Assembly: GCA_045535935.1 (NCBI GenBank) | Contig: JAZSMO010000012.1 | Location: forward strand, 39,223 to 103,222 | Source of the DNA: SVFI01 sp045535935 | GTDB taxonomy: Bacteria; Bacillota; Clostridia; Lachnospirales; Lachnospiraceae | DNA length: 64,000 nucleotides | Reading direction: 5' to 3' | Translations under genes and position numbers: made by a program | The notes under the pieces: generated by a model | What the model was told of the DNA's origin: nothing | Databases searched by the model: none | What the model saw: only the letters and a program-made list of their open reading frames with translations | Part shown: in pieces, positions 53,625 through 61,821 of the stretch | How positions within the stretch are numbered: position 1 is the stretch's first letter | Layout of the letters: each line of letters opens with the position of its first letter

Positions 53625-53734
53625 AAGAAACCTTCTTTCTGAGTGTGCTTACAATGTTTCATTCATTGTAATTGCTTTTTTTGATTTTGGCAAGAAACAT
53701 ATAACTTCTTATGGAAAATGCAGTGCGGGGGTGT

Positions 53735-53740
53735 TATACT
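53735..53740 (+). promoter_or_regulatory. Extended -10 element before the pseudokinase gene
   Basis: TGTTATACT (TGn plus TATACT at 53735-53740), without a clear -35 box. Confidence 0.4.
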
Positions 53741-53810
53741 GAAAAGGATGTAAAAGCATATATGCAGCCATGCATTGACATAAAGCGCAATAGAGAAACG
53801 GAGATATGAT

Positions 53811-55307
53811 ATGAAGAAAAACAGCATTCCGAAACAGCTTTTACAGGCTGGGATGACTTTGGCGGACCGCAGATATCGGGTGGATGAACTGATTGGCGAT
53901 AACGGTCTGACTGTCACATATAAGGGATATGACACCTTCCGCAAAAAGATTGTCGTAATCCGGGAGCTTTTCCCGCAGTCCATATTGAACAGAGATATAG
54001 ACCATGATTACAAGGTCGAGTGCAAAAAGATGTCGGATGAAGAGTTGTTTCAAAGTATGAAGGAACACATGATCCGCAGAGCCAAAAAGTTGATCGGATT
54101 GTATCCGGTGGACGGAATTGTAAATGTGTTGACTTATCTTGAGGAGCGAGAGACGGTCTATGTGATCGAGGAATATGTGCAGGGCCAGACATTAGAAAAT
54201 AAACTGTGGAAGAGACACAGTGCCAAGTTTTTGCCGGAGGATCTCATGCAGTACCTGCTTCCTGTGATGGAAACATTGATGCGTCTTCACGCACAGGGGA
54301 TGTTTCACGGCAGTGTGTATCCGGAAAATATAATCCTTACTGCGGACGGAAAGGTATTGCTGGCAGATATGGTGAATCCGATAGAGGATGTGTCAGCGCC
54401 GCAGCTCGGAGACATTAAGATTCGCAAGGATGCATATTCTCCGGTGGAATTATACGTCCCGGAGGCAAAGAGAGGACCGTCTGCGGACATCTATGAAGTG
54501 TCAGCAATTTTTTACCGTTACGCGACGGGAGAGCCGCTTCCTGTTTATTATGACAGAGTCAATGAGGAAAAGAAAACAGAAGATCCGCTTCATATGCAGA
54601 CAAGGGTTATGAAGTTCCAGAGTGAGGCGATTATGAAAGGAACGGCAGTTTATGACTTTGAACGCTATGAGACGATGGAGCAGCTAAGAGATGCGCTTTG
54701 CCCTGAGGATGTGGATTATGAGCATCTGAATGCAAAGATGATGGAGGCAAAGACTTTCTCCAAGGAAGATTTATGGTACAAACACGGGAAAAGAGCCAGA
54801 AATAAATATGTGTTTACGGTTGCGGCGATTCTGATCGTGGCAGTGATTGCTCTGGGACCGGGACTGACGGACGTCGGGAAAAGCGTTTTGATTAACCGAT
54901 TTTATCAAAAATTTTCCGAAGCGGATATGGCAAAGCAGTTTGTTATGGTGGCCGGAATGTCCAAGACGGAGCGTGATTTGTACACAAACAATTATGTGGA
55001 TGTGGATCGTACACTTTCCGACGAAGAAAATTCGGAACAGATGGAGATCAAATATTATGATTTCCAGTTGGAAAAATATATTACAAATGAAAAGTTCGAT
55101 ACGACGAAAACTTATTACGAATATATGAAAATTGATTATCGTCAGAATGAGGTATGGGTCAACTATATATCTGACATGAAAAATGTACAGACGACGATGA
55201 AGTTGGTGCCGAACCGGGATGGTAAATACGAAGTCAAGACCATATCTGTAGATAAGTATGGGGAGTCGGAAGAAGAAATCATTTATGTGAATTACACAAA
55301 AAAATAA
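53811..55307 (+). CDS. Membrane-anchored protein pseudokinase
   Basis: The 498-residue protein has a Hanks-type kinase fold (about 15-295), a juxtamembrane basic stretch, one membrane helix (about 333-350) and an extracytoplasmic domain (about 355-498). The fold is clear (IGDNGLTVTYKGYD, HGSVYPENIIL, GPSADIYEVSAIFYRYATG), but key residues are altered: the VAIK Lys is Arg51 (VVIREL), HRD is H166-G-S168 with no catalytic Asp, and DFG is D186-M-V. The PEN Asn173 remains. It should be unable to phosphorylate by the usual route and may be a nucleotide- or protein-binding sensor. It ends 94 bases before the SEC-C gene, which has its own promoter. Confidence 0.87.
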   Translation: MKKNSIPKQLLQAGMTLADRRYRVDELIGDNGLTVTYKGYDTFRKKIVVIRELFPQSILNRDIDHDYKVECKKMSDEELFQSMKEHMIRRAKKLIGLYPVDGIVNVLTYLEERETVYVIEEYVQGQTLENKLWKRHSAKFLPEDLMQYLLPVMETLMRLHAQGMFHGSVYPENIILTADGKVLLADMVNPIEDVSAPQLGDIKIRKDAYSPVELYVPEAKRGPSADIYEVSAIFYRYATGEPLPVYYDRVNEEKKTEDPLHMQTRVMKFQSEAIMKGTAVYDFERYETMEQLRDALCPEDVDYEHLNAKMMEAKTFSKEDLWYKHGKRARNKYVFTVAAILIVAVIALGPGLTDVGKSVLINRFYQKFSEADMAKQFVMVAGMSKTERDLYTNNYVDVDRTLSDEENSEQMEIKYYDFQLEKYITNEKFDTTKTYYEYMKIDYRQNEVWVNYISDMKNVQTTMKLVPNRDGKYEVKTISVDKYGESEEEIIYVNYTKK

Positions 55308-55314
55308 AAATGTT

Positions 55315-55343
55315 TTGAAAAATACAGAGAAATGGTATATACT
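55315..55343 (+). promoter_or_regulatory. Promoter of the SEC-C gene
   Basis: TTGAAA (55315-55320), a 17-base spacer and TATACT (55338-55343). Confidence 0.7.
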
Positions 55344-55401
55344 GTCCTAAGATGTGTTTTGCAAAAGCAGGACAGAGCAAATGAGTAAGGAGCAAAATGA
55401 A

Positions 55402-55905
55402 ATGCAGTTATTAGAAAAATGGCGCGGTATGGCGTATTCTGAAAAAGCAAATAAAGGAGATCTGCAGAAGTTATGGCAGAAATATTTCCGCCTGGAAAAA
55501 GAGATGTATGCGAAACTTCTTGAAAATCCGGACGAGGAAGTAAAAGGCCCGGTAAGAGATCTTGCGAAAAAATATGATGTGGATATTATGACCATGACAG
55601 GATTTCTGGATGGTATCAATGACTCACTCGTTGAGCCGAATCCGATCGAGGAGATGACAGAGGATACAGAAGTATCTTTAAAATTTGACAAAGAACTTCT
55701 TTACAAAAACATGGTTGCTGCTGAGGCAGACTGGTTGTACGGTCTTCCGCAGTGGGAAAAGATCTTTGATGAAGAAAAACGCAAAGAACTTTACAAAGAG
55801 CAGAAGAGATCTACAACCATCGTAAAGGAAGAAAGAATCTATCCAAACGATCCGTGTCCATGCGGTAGTGGTAAAAAGTACAAAAAATGTTGTGGAAAAA
55901 ATTAA
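55402..55905 (+). CDS. SEC-C metal-binding domain protein
   Basis: The ATG at 55402 is 9 bases after AAGGAG and gives 167 residues; an in-frame ATG at 55381 is also possible. The body is helical (LQKLWQKYFRLEKEMYAKLL; YDVDIMTMTGFLDGIND; a WLYGLPQWEKIF segment) and ends in a typical SEC-C zinc motif, DPCPCGSGKKYKKCCGKN. SEC-C domains bind Zn and often SecB or ribosome-linked partners. Stand-alone proteins of this kind are common in clostridia, with unknown role. Confidence 0.87.
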   Translation: MQLLEKWRGMAYSEKANKGDLQKLWQKYFRLEKEMYAKLLENPDEEVKGPVRDLAKKYDVDIMTMTGFLDGINDSLVEPNPIEEMTEDTEVSLKFDKELLYKNMVAAEADWLYGLPQWEKIFDEEKRKELYKEQKRSTTIVKEERIYPNDPCPCGSGKKYKKCCGKN

Positions 55906-55924
55906 TTTTTCCGGGCATAATATA

Positions 55925-56168
55925 AAGTAACACGTGGAAGAGAAGAGTAATCCGTGAAAATATGCCAGAGAGAAGCGCCGGCCCATGGCTGTGCTGAAAG
56001 CGCTTTCATACGGAAACGGACGAAAACTAACTCTGAGTGGCCCTAATCCGGTCCGGTGATTCCGTTATCATCAATGAGTGGTCTGGTAAGTCGTTGTAAG
56101 CGCACAGGCAAGCAGGGTGGAACCGCGTAGATTACGTCCCATGCACAGATATGTGCATGGGATTTTTT
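55925..56168 (+). promoter_or_regulatory. T-box riboswitch of the thrS operon
   Basis: The T-box sequence AGGGTGGAACCGCG is at 56114-56127, followed by an intrinsic terminator (CCCATGCACA at 56138-56147 with TGTGCATGGG at 56152-56161, then T). Upstream, stem I carries GAGAGAAG, a GC-rich apical loop and CTGAGTGG near its end. Two ACT triplets (56026-56028 and 56030-56032) just before CTCTGAGTGG are candidates for a Thr specifier; I cannot choose between them by eye. Uncharged tRNA-Thr would favour antitermination and expression of the small membrane protein gene and thrS. Confidence 0.88.
56137..56168 (+). terminator. T-box terminator
   Basis: An 11-pair perfect stem (56137-56147 with 56152-56162) and a run of six T. 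Confidence 0.92.
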
Positions 56169-56219
56169 ATTGCAAGAAAATGTTATGCAACAGATATAAA
56201 AGGAGAAGGAGGCAAAGAA

Positions 56220-56495
56220 ATGAAGGAATTTTTAGAAGAAAAAAAGGAACAGCTTTTTGACGGGGAATTGACCATGACCAAATTGGATTTTTGGTTGATT
56301 GTTATGCTTGTTTTTGTGGTCGGTGTTTTGTACGGACTTGCAAAAGCACCGTGGACCCAAGGGGTGAAAATGACCATCGGAAGCAATAACGGAAGCAATA
56401 ATGTCGTAAATCCGCCGGAAGATGACGAATGTGAATGCATCGGATGCTGTGAGGCGGATGAAGAAGAGGACGAAGACGTAATATCTTTTAAGTAG
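56220..56495 (+). CDS. Small single-pass membrane protein with Cys/acidic tail
   Basis: The ATG at 56220 has AAGGAGG 7 bases before it, whereas an upstream ATG (56151) falls in the T-box terminator. The 91-residue product has a short helix (MKEFLEEKKEQLFD), one membrane segment (about 22-43, FWLIVMLVFVVGVLYGLA), an Asn/Ser/Gly spacer and a tail with CECIGCC followed by a run of Glu and Asp. I recognise no family. It lies under the T-box and 33 bases before thrS, so it is controlled by threonine supply. The Cys cluster might bind metal. Confidence 0.72.
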   Translation: MKEFLEEKKEQLFDGELTMTKLDFWLIVMLVFVVGVLYGLAKAPWTQGVKMTIGSNNGSNNVVNPPEDDECECIGCCEADEEEDEDVISFK

Positions 56496-56528
56496 GAAGA
56501 AAAACAGACAAAAAGAAGGAGCAGACAG

Positions 56529-58496
56529 ATGAAAATTACATTAAAAGACGGAAGCGTAAAAGAATACGCACAGGCAATGAGCGTGTATGACATTGCGCTC
56601 GACATCAGTGAAGGACTTGCAAGAGCAGCCTGCGCCGGTGAAGTGAACGGAGAGGTTGTGGATCTGCGTACAGTGGTGGAAGCAGATTGCGAACTTAATA
56701 TTTTGACAGGAAACGACGAGCAGGGTCTGCGCACCATGCGCCACACATGTTCCCACGTGCTGGCAGAGGCAGTAAAGAGACTGTTCCCGGAGGCAAAGCT
56801 TGCCATCGGACCTTCCATCGATGAAGGATACTATTATGATTTTGAGCATGCACCGTTCTCAAGAGAAGATCTCGACAATCTTGAAAAAGAGATGAAGAAG
56901 ATTATCAAAGAAGGTAACAAACTTGAGAAGTTTACCCTTCCGAGAGAAGAGGCAATCAAATATATGGAAGAAAAAGGTGAGCCGTACAAAGTGGAGCTCA
57001 TTCAGGATCTTCCGGAGGATAGCATTATTTCTTTCTACAGCCAGGGAGACTTCGTGGATCTCTGTGCAGGACCGCACCTGATGCGCACAAAGGGAATCAA
57101 AGCGTTTAAGCTGATTTCTTCTTCCATGGCATATTGGAGAGGTGATTCTAATAAAGCACAGCTTCAGCGGATTTACGGAACTGCATTTAACAACAAGGAA
57201 GACCTTGCAGCTTACCTGGAACACCTTGAGGATATCAAGAAACGCGATCACAACAAACTCGGCCGTGAGATGGAATTATTTGCAACGGTTGATGTGATCG
57301 GTCAGGGACTTCCTCTGATTCTGCCGAAGGGCGTAAAGATGATCTCGAAGATGCAGAGATGGATCGAGGATTTAGAGGATAAAGAGTGGGGCTACGTCCG
57401 CACAAAGACACCACTCATGGCTAAGAGTGACCTGTACAAGATTTCTGGTCACTGGGATCATTACAAGGACGGTATGTTCGTGCTCGGAGATGAAGAGGTG
57501 GACAAAGAAGTGTTTGCTCTTCGTCCGATGACTTGTCCGTTCCAGTATTATGTTTATAAAAATTCGCAGAAATCTTACCGTGATCTTCCGTATCGTATGG
57601 GAGAGACATCGACACTGTTCCGTAACGAGGAATCCGGTGAAATGCACGGTCTGACTCGTGTGAGACAGTTTACCATTTCGGAAGGACACAATGTAATCCG
57701 CCCGGATCAGGCAGAAGAAGAACTTGCCAACTGTCTGCACCTTGCAATTTATATTTTAAATACACTCGGTCTCCAGGATGACGTGACTTATCGTCTGTCG
57801 AAATGGGATCTGGAAAATAAGGAAAAATATCTCGGAGATGCTAATTATTGGGAAAGTACACAGGGAGCACTTCGTAAAATCCTTCAGGAAGAAAATCTTC
57901 CGTTTACGGAGGCGGACGGTGAAGCAGCGTTCTACGGACCGAAGATTGATATTCAGGCAAAGAATGTTTACGGAAAAGAAGATACGATGATTACCATCCA
58001 GCTTGACTGTGCCATTGCTGAGAAGTTCGATATGTACTACATCGACCAGAACGGAGAAAAACAGCGTCCGTACATCATTCACAGAACATCGCTCGGATGT
58101 TACGAGAGAACACTTGCATGGCTCATTGAAAAATATGCCGGCAAATTCCCGACATGGCTTTGTCCGGAGCAGGTTCGCGTGCTTCCGATTTCCGAGAAAT
58201 ACGCCGATTATGCAGAAAAAGTGCGCAAAGAATTAGCGTGCAACGGAGTTGATGTCGCAGTGGACAATCGTTCCGAAAAGATCGGTTACAAGATTCGAGA
58301 TGCGAGACTTTCCAAAGTGCCTTACATGCTTGTTGTCGGACAGCAGGAAGAAGAACAGGGACTTGTTTCTGTCAGAAGCCGCTACGAAGGAAATGAGGGA
58401 CAGAAGAGCATCGAAGAATTTGTGGATGCAATCTGTAAGGAAATCCGTACCAAAGAAATCCGCAAGGAACTTCCGGAAGAGGAAAAGAAAAAATAA
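56529..58496 (+). CDS. thrS: Threonyl-tRNA synthetase
   Basis: It charges tRNA-Thr. The 655-residue protein has the full bacterial layout: TGS domain (1-60), editing domain (about 62-225) with HTCSHVLAEAV (HxxxH) and the later Cys-His (DLCAGPHL), class II catalytic core (about 240-530; motif 2 FRNEESGEMHGLTRVRQF and motif 3 LGCYERTLAWLIE) and anticodon-binding domain (540-640). AAGGAG stands before the ATG. It is under T-box control. Confidence 0.98.
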   Translation: MKITLKDGSVKEYAQAMSVYDIALDISEGLARAACAGEVNGEVVDLRTVVEADCELNILTGNDEQGLRTMRHTCSHVLAEAVKRLFPEAKLAIGPSIDEGYYYDFEHAPFSREDLDNLEKEMKKIIKEGNKLEKFTLPREEAIKYMEEKGEPYKVELIQDLPEDSIISFYSQGDFVDLCAGPHLMRTKGIKAFKLISSSMAYWRGDSNKAQLQRIYGTAFNNKEDLAAYLEHLEDIKKRDHNKLGREMELFATVDVIGQGLPLILPKGVKMISKMQRWIEDLEDKEWGYVRTKTPLMAKSDLYKISGHWDHYKDGMFVLGDEEVDKEVFALRPMTCPFQYYVYKNSQKSYRDLPYRMGETSTLFRNEESGEMHGLTRVRQFTISEGHNVIRPDQAEEELANCLHLAIYILNTLGLQDDVTYRLSKWDLENKEKYLGDANYWESTQGALRKILQEENLPFTEADGEAAFYGPKIDIQAKNVYGKEDTMITIQLDCAIAEKFDMYYIDQNGEKQRPYIIHRTSLGCYERTLAWLIEKYAGKFPTWLCPEQVRVLPISEKYADYAEKVRKELACNGVDVAVDNRSEKIGYKIRDARLSKVPYMLVVGQQEEEQGLVSVRSRYEGNEGQKSIEEFVDAICKEIRTKEIRKELPEEEKKK

Positions 58497-58570
58497 AACC
58501 TGCGCATAAATAGCCTTTGTTTGTTTCATACTATGTATGTAACGTATAAAACAAACAGGAGGTGCAGGAT

Positions 58571-58885
58571 ATGGCAGTTTTACAATGCGGTGTGGAAACA
58601 TGTACGTACAATAAAGAAAAGCTTTGTTGCAAGGGCGATATTCTTGTGGGAGGTAAGCAGGCAGACAAATCCAAGGATACCTGTTGTGCATCCTTCCGTC
58701 AGGAAAAGGGAGATCGCTTTGTCAGTGCATTAGAACATCCGAGCAAAACGATCAGTATCGACTGTGAGGCGGAAAAATGCGTTTATAATGACAATTATAA
58801 ATGCTATGCGGAAGCAGTGCGAATCAGCGGAAATCGTGCAGGAAGCAGCAAAGAAACAATTTGTGAAACTTTTAAAGAAAAATAG
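58571..58885 (+). CDS. Protein with two DUF1540 domains
   Basis: A 104-residue protein with two copies of the small cysteine motif C-x4-C-x-Y-N...C (VLQCGVETCTYNKEKLCCKG and IDCEAEKCVYNDNYKCYAEA), each continuing to a second Cys with S-K-x-T-C or S-K-E-T-I-C. DUF1540 is a presumed metal-binding module frequent in clostridia, of unknown role. The ATG at 58571 follows AGGAGG at 8 bases. The infC promoter overlaps its stop region. Confidence 0.88.
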   Translation: MAVLQCGVETCTYNKEKLCCKGDILVGGKQADKSKDTCCASFRQEKGDRFVSALEHPSKTISIDCEAEKCVYNDNYKCYAEAVRISGNRAGSSKETICETFKEK

Positions 58886-58886
58886 C

Positions 58887-58915
58887 TTGACATTACATGC
58901 TCAAGATGTTATTCT
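58887..58915 (+). promoter_or_regulatory. Promoter of the infC-rpmI-rplT operon
   Basis: TTGACA (58887-58892), a 17-base spacer and TATTCT (58910-58915), immediately after the DUF1540 stop. Confidence 0.8.
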
Positions 58916-58921
58916 ATTTGA

Positions 58922-59074
58922 GCATGTGAGTTACATATGCGTAGATCAAAGCAGAGTATCCACTCTCACCCTGCGACAATCGGGTTGTCAGGTGTTTATA
59001 TCTACAATTTGGCAAGTCCTCTCTTGTCATATTTGGATTTTTCGAGTGGGTAGTCTGACTACTCACTTTTTTTT
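58922..59074 (+). promoter_or_regulatory. L20-type ribosomal-protein leader
   Basis: A structured leader upstream of infC-rpmI-rplT, as known in Firmicutes, where L20 binds and triggers termination. It ends in a strong intrinsic terminator (59045-59074). The position and terminator are seen directly; assignment to the L20 leader family is by context. Confidence 0.75.
59045..59074 (+). terminator. Leader terminator before infC
   Basis: AGTGGGTAGT (59045-59054) pairs with ACTACTCACT (59058-59067) with one G-T pair, then eight T. Confidence 0.88.
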
Positions 59075-59099
59075 GTTTGAATTCTTATGGAGGTGTTAC

Positions 59100-59609
59100 A
59101 TTATCAGCGATTTAATGATTAACGAACAGATCAGAGACAAGGAAGTACGTGTGATCGGTGAAGACGGAGAACAGCTTGGTATCATGTCCTCAAGGGATGC
59201 GCAGAAGCTTGCGGATGAAGCAGGACTTGATCTTGTCAAAATTGCCCCGACAGCCAAACCACCGGTGTGTAAGATTGTCGATTACGGCAAATATCGTTAT
59301 GAACAGGCCAGAAGAGAGAAAGAGGCGAAGAAAAAACAGAAGACAATAGAGATCAAAGAGATTCGTCTTTCGCCGAACATTGATACCAATGACCTGAACA
59401 CAAAAGTAAATGCAGCAAAGAAGTTTATCACCAAGGGTGATAAGGTGAAAGTCACACTTCGATTCAGAGGACGTGAGATGGCGCATATGGCGTCCAGCAA
59501 ACACATTCTGGATGACTTTGCCGAGGCACTTGCAGAAATTGCAGTTGTGGAGAAGCCTGCCAAAGTAGAAGGAAGAAGTATGACAATGATCTTAGCGGAA
59601 AAACGCTAA
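59100..59609 (+). CDS. infC: Translation initiation factor IF-3 (apparent AUU start)
   Basis: IF-3 binds the 30S subunit and checks the start codon and initiator tRNA. The body is complete: MINEQIRDKEVRVIGEDG, the lysine-rich interdomain helix (QARREKEAKKKQKTIEIKEI) and the C-terminal domain (VKVTLRFRGREMAHM; GRSMTMILAEK). The first ATG is at 59115, but the strong ribosome site GGAGG (59089-59093) is 21 bases before it. ATT at 59100, in frame and 6 bases after GGAGG, fits far better and gives 169 residues (ISDLMINEQ after the initiator). AUU starts are known for infC and allow IF-3 to repress itself. The operon continues with rpmI and rplT. Confidence 0.94.
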   Translation: MISDLMINEQIRDKEVRVIGEDGEQLGIMSSRDAQKLADEAGLDLVKIAPTAKPPVCKIVDYGKYRYEQARREKEAKKKQKTIEIKEIRLSPNIDTNDLNTKVNAAKKFITKGDKVKVTLRFRGREMAHMASSKHILDDFAEALAEIAVVEKPAKVEGRSMTMILAEKR

Positions 59610-59683
59610 AAATGCTTTTGACTTGAATTGATGCAATTTGAGTTAAAATAGATTTGGAGCAACTTGATTAGGAGGAATTTAAA

Positions 59684-59881
59684 ATGCCAAAGGTTAAAAC
59701 AAACAGATCAGCAGCAAAACGTTTCAAAGTAACAGGAACAGGTAAATTAAAAAGAAATAAAGCTTACAAACGCCATATCTTAACAAAGAAGTCAGCAAAG
59801 ACTAAGAGAAATCTCAGAAAACCTGCAATGACGGATGCATCAAACGTTAAGAATATGAAGAAAATCACACCATATTTATAA
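59684..59881 (+). CDS. rpmI: 50S ribosomal protein L35
   Basis: A 65-residue, strongly basic protein. PKVKTNRSAAKRFKVTGTGK, HILTKKSAKTKRNLRKP and the C-terminal KKITPYL are diagnostic. AGGAGG lies before the ATG. It is the middle gene of infC-rpmI-rplT. Confidence 0.98.
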   Translation: MPKVKTNRSAAKRFKVTGTGKLKRNKAYKRHILTKKSAKTKRNLRKPAMTDASNVKNMKKITPYL

Positions 59882-59903
59882 GATGTAAGGAGGATGTAAA
59901 GAA

Positions 59904-60260
59904 ATGGCTAGAATTAAAGGCGGTTTAAACGCAAAGAAAAAACATAACAGAGTATTAAAACTTGCAAAAGGTTACAGAGGAGCAAGATCCAATCAGTATA
60001 GAGTAGCAAAACAGTCCGTTATGCGTGCATTAGCTACATCATATAAGGGACGTAAAGAAAGAAAACGTCAGATGAGACAGCTTTGGATTGCGCGTATCAA
60101 TGCAGCTGCAAGATTAAACGGATTAAGCTACAGCAAATTCATGTATGGATTAAAGTTAGCTGAGATCGACATCAACAGAAAGATGTTAGCAGAGATGGCA
60201 GTAAATGATGCTGCAGGATTTACTTCTTTAGCAGAAATTGCAAAATCTAAACTTGCATAA
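59904..60260 (+). CDS. rplT: 50S ribosomal protein L20
   Basis: A 118-residue basic protein that helps assemble 23S rRNA and represses its own operon through the leader. ARIKGGLNAKKKHNRVLKLA, GYRGARSNQYRVAKQSVMRA, RQLWIARINAAARLNGLSYS and the LAEMAV tail motif are standard. AAGGAGG precedes the ATG. A terminator follows. Confidence 0.98.
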   Translation: MARIKGGLNAKKKHNRVLKLAKGYRGARSNQYRVAKQSVMRALATSYKGRKERKRQMRQLWIARINAAARLNGLSYSKFMYGLKLAEIDINRKMLAEMAVNDAAGFTSLAEIAKSKLA

Positions 60261-60270
60261 TAAACGTACA

Positions 60271-60302
60271 AAAGCATCGGATAGAAATATTCGGTGCTTT
60301 TT
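60271..60302 (+). terminator. Terminator of infC-rpmI-rplT
   Basis: A 13-pair stem with two G-T pairs (60271-60283 with 60288-60300) and a short T run. Confidence 0.85.
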
Positions 60303-60326
60303 ATAAATAAGTCAGGAGAATATGAT

Positions 60327-61766
60327 ATGTTAGAACATTTACAGCCAACCGCGGTTTTTTCTTATTTTGAAGAGATTTGCAGCATTCCGCACGGTTCCTA
60401 CAATGTTGCGAAAATCAGCGATTATCTCGTGGATTTCGCCCGAAAAAGGAACCTGTGGTACACACAGGATAAGGCGGGTAATGTAATCATTGTCAAAGAG
60501 GCGACAGCCGGATATGAAGACAAAGAGCCGATCATCATTCAGGGACATATGGATATGGTGGCAGTCAAAGAGGAAGGCTGCGATAAGGATATGCTGACCG
60601 AAGGTCTGGATCTTGTGCTGGAAGGTGATTATATTTCTGCTCAGGGGACGAGTCTGGGCGGTGATGACGGAATTGCAGTTGCATATGCGCTTGCAATCTT
60701 AGACAGTGACGATATTCCGCATCCGCATCTGGAAGTTGTAATCACGGTAGATGAAGAAGTCGGTATGGATGGAGCATCCGTCATCGATCTTTCTTGTCTG
60801 AAAGGACATACTCTTTTAAATATCGATTCCGAAAAAGAAACCGAATTGACGGTAGCCTGTGCGGGCGGAGTCAATGTGTCCGGACAATGGCAGGTGGACT
60901 GGACCGCGTCCGAAGGAGAAAAATATAAAGTTATGTTAACTGGAATGTCCGGCGGACATTCCGGGGTTGAAATTCATAAGGGACGCGCAAATGCGAATAA
61001 ACTTATGACAGAGCTATTGTATCTTCTCGAACGAGAGGTTGACATAAGTCTTGTATCGGTGAGTGGCGGAACTGCGGATAATGTAATTCCTTCGCATGCA
61101 GAAGCGGTTTTTCTTTGTGAAAAAGAGAGCGAACGAATAGAAGGGGTTCTCCGCACCATGGAAGAGGTTATGAGAGAAGAGTGGAAAGATACGGATCCGG
61201 GACTTTCCATCCGTTTGGAAAAGCTGGAGCGCAGTGAGACGGAAAAGACGGTGCAGACAAGCGATTTCTTCCGGTTATTATCGTTCTTTCTTGAGGTGCC
61301 AAACGGCGTGCAGGAAATGAGTAAGGAGCTTTCCGGCGTTGTGGAGACTTCGCTGAATTTCGGTACGATATCTTTGGAACAGGAAGGAAAAGTGAATGCC
61401 GGATTTTTGATCCGAAGCAGCGAGGATAATGCGAAAAATGCACTTGCTTCCAAAATCAGAAAAATGATTAAGGAAAGCCAGGGCAGTTGTACAAAAAGCG
61501 GGGAGTATCCGGGCTGGAGCTACCGCGTGGATTCGCCGCTTCGCGAAAAAATGGTTCGCATATATAGGGAACATTTCAAAAGAGAGCCGGAGATTATTTC
61601 CATTCATGCAGGTCTGGAATGTGGAATTTTGGCAGAGAAGATTAAAAATCTGGATGCGGTTTCCATGGGACCTGAAATGCATGATATCCATACGACGGAG
61701 GAGCGTCTCAGCATTTCTTCTACACAGAGAGTGTGGGAATATCTTTTGAAAATTTTAGCACAATAG
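60327..61766 (+). CDS. pepD: Aminoacyl-histidine dipeptidase (peptidase D, M20 family)
   Basis: A cytoplasmic metallopeptidase that splits dipeptides such as carnosine-type Xaa-His. The ATG at 60327 follows AGGAG and gives 479 residues, close to PepD of E. coli. M20 metal-site motifs are visible: IQGHMDMV (His and Asp), SLGGDDGIAVA, VDEEVGM (catalytic Glu pair), LLNIDSE and the late IHAGLECGI and HDIHTTEE. A dimerisation domain is inserted at about 205-390 (GMSGGHSGVEIHKGRAN). A long stem-loop follows the stop and overlaps the end of dinB on the other strand. Confidence 0.95.
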   Translation: MLEHLQPTAVFSYFEEICSIPHGSYNVAKISDYLVDFARKRNLWYTQDKAGNVIIVKEATAGYEDKEPIIIQGHMDMVAVKEEGCDKDMLTEGLDLVLEGDYISAQGTSLGGDDGIAVAYALAILDSDDIPHPHLEVVITVDEEVGMDGASVIDLSCLKGHTLLNIDSEKETELTVACAGGVNVSGQWQVDWTASEGEKYKVMLTGMSGGHSGVEIHKGRANANKLMTELLYLLEREVDISLVSVSGGTADNVIPSHAEAVFLCEKESERIEGVLRTMEEVMREEWKDTDPGLSIRLEKLERSETEKTVQTSDFFRLLSFFLEVPNGVQEMSKELSGVVETSLNFGTISLEQEGKVNAGFLIRSSEDNAKNALASKIRKMIKESQGSCTKSGEYPGWSYRVDSPLREKMVRIYREHFKREPEIISIHAGLECGILAEKIKNLDAVSMGPEMHDIHTTEERLSISSTQRVWEYLLKILAQ

Positions 61767-61769
61767 TAA

Positions 61770-61821
61770 AAACCGACGGCGGGCGGATGAAAAATCATCT
61801 GTCCGTGGTCGGTTTCTTTTT
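61770..61821 (+). terminator. Terminator of pepD
   Basis: AAACCGAC (61770-61777) pairs with GTCGGTTT (61808-61815), enclosing a second stem (GGATGA at 61785-61790 with TCATCT/TCC); T-rich tail. It includes the last codons of dinB. Confidence 0.8.

Noticed and set aside
56183..56818. A 211-codon Ser-rich frame on the - strand opposite the thrS start
   Set aside because: A low-complexity product created by antisense reading of acidic codons; thrS is certain.
59610..59683. A separate promoter between infC and rpmI (TTGACT with TAAAAT)
   Set aside because: Spacing between the boxes is about 20 bases, too long for a confident call.
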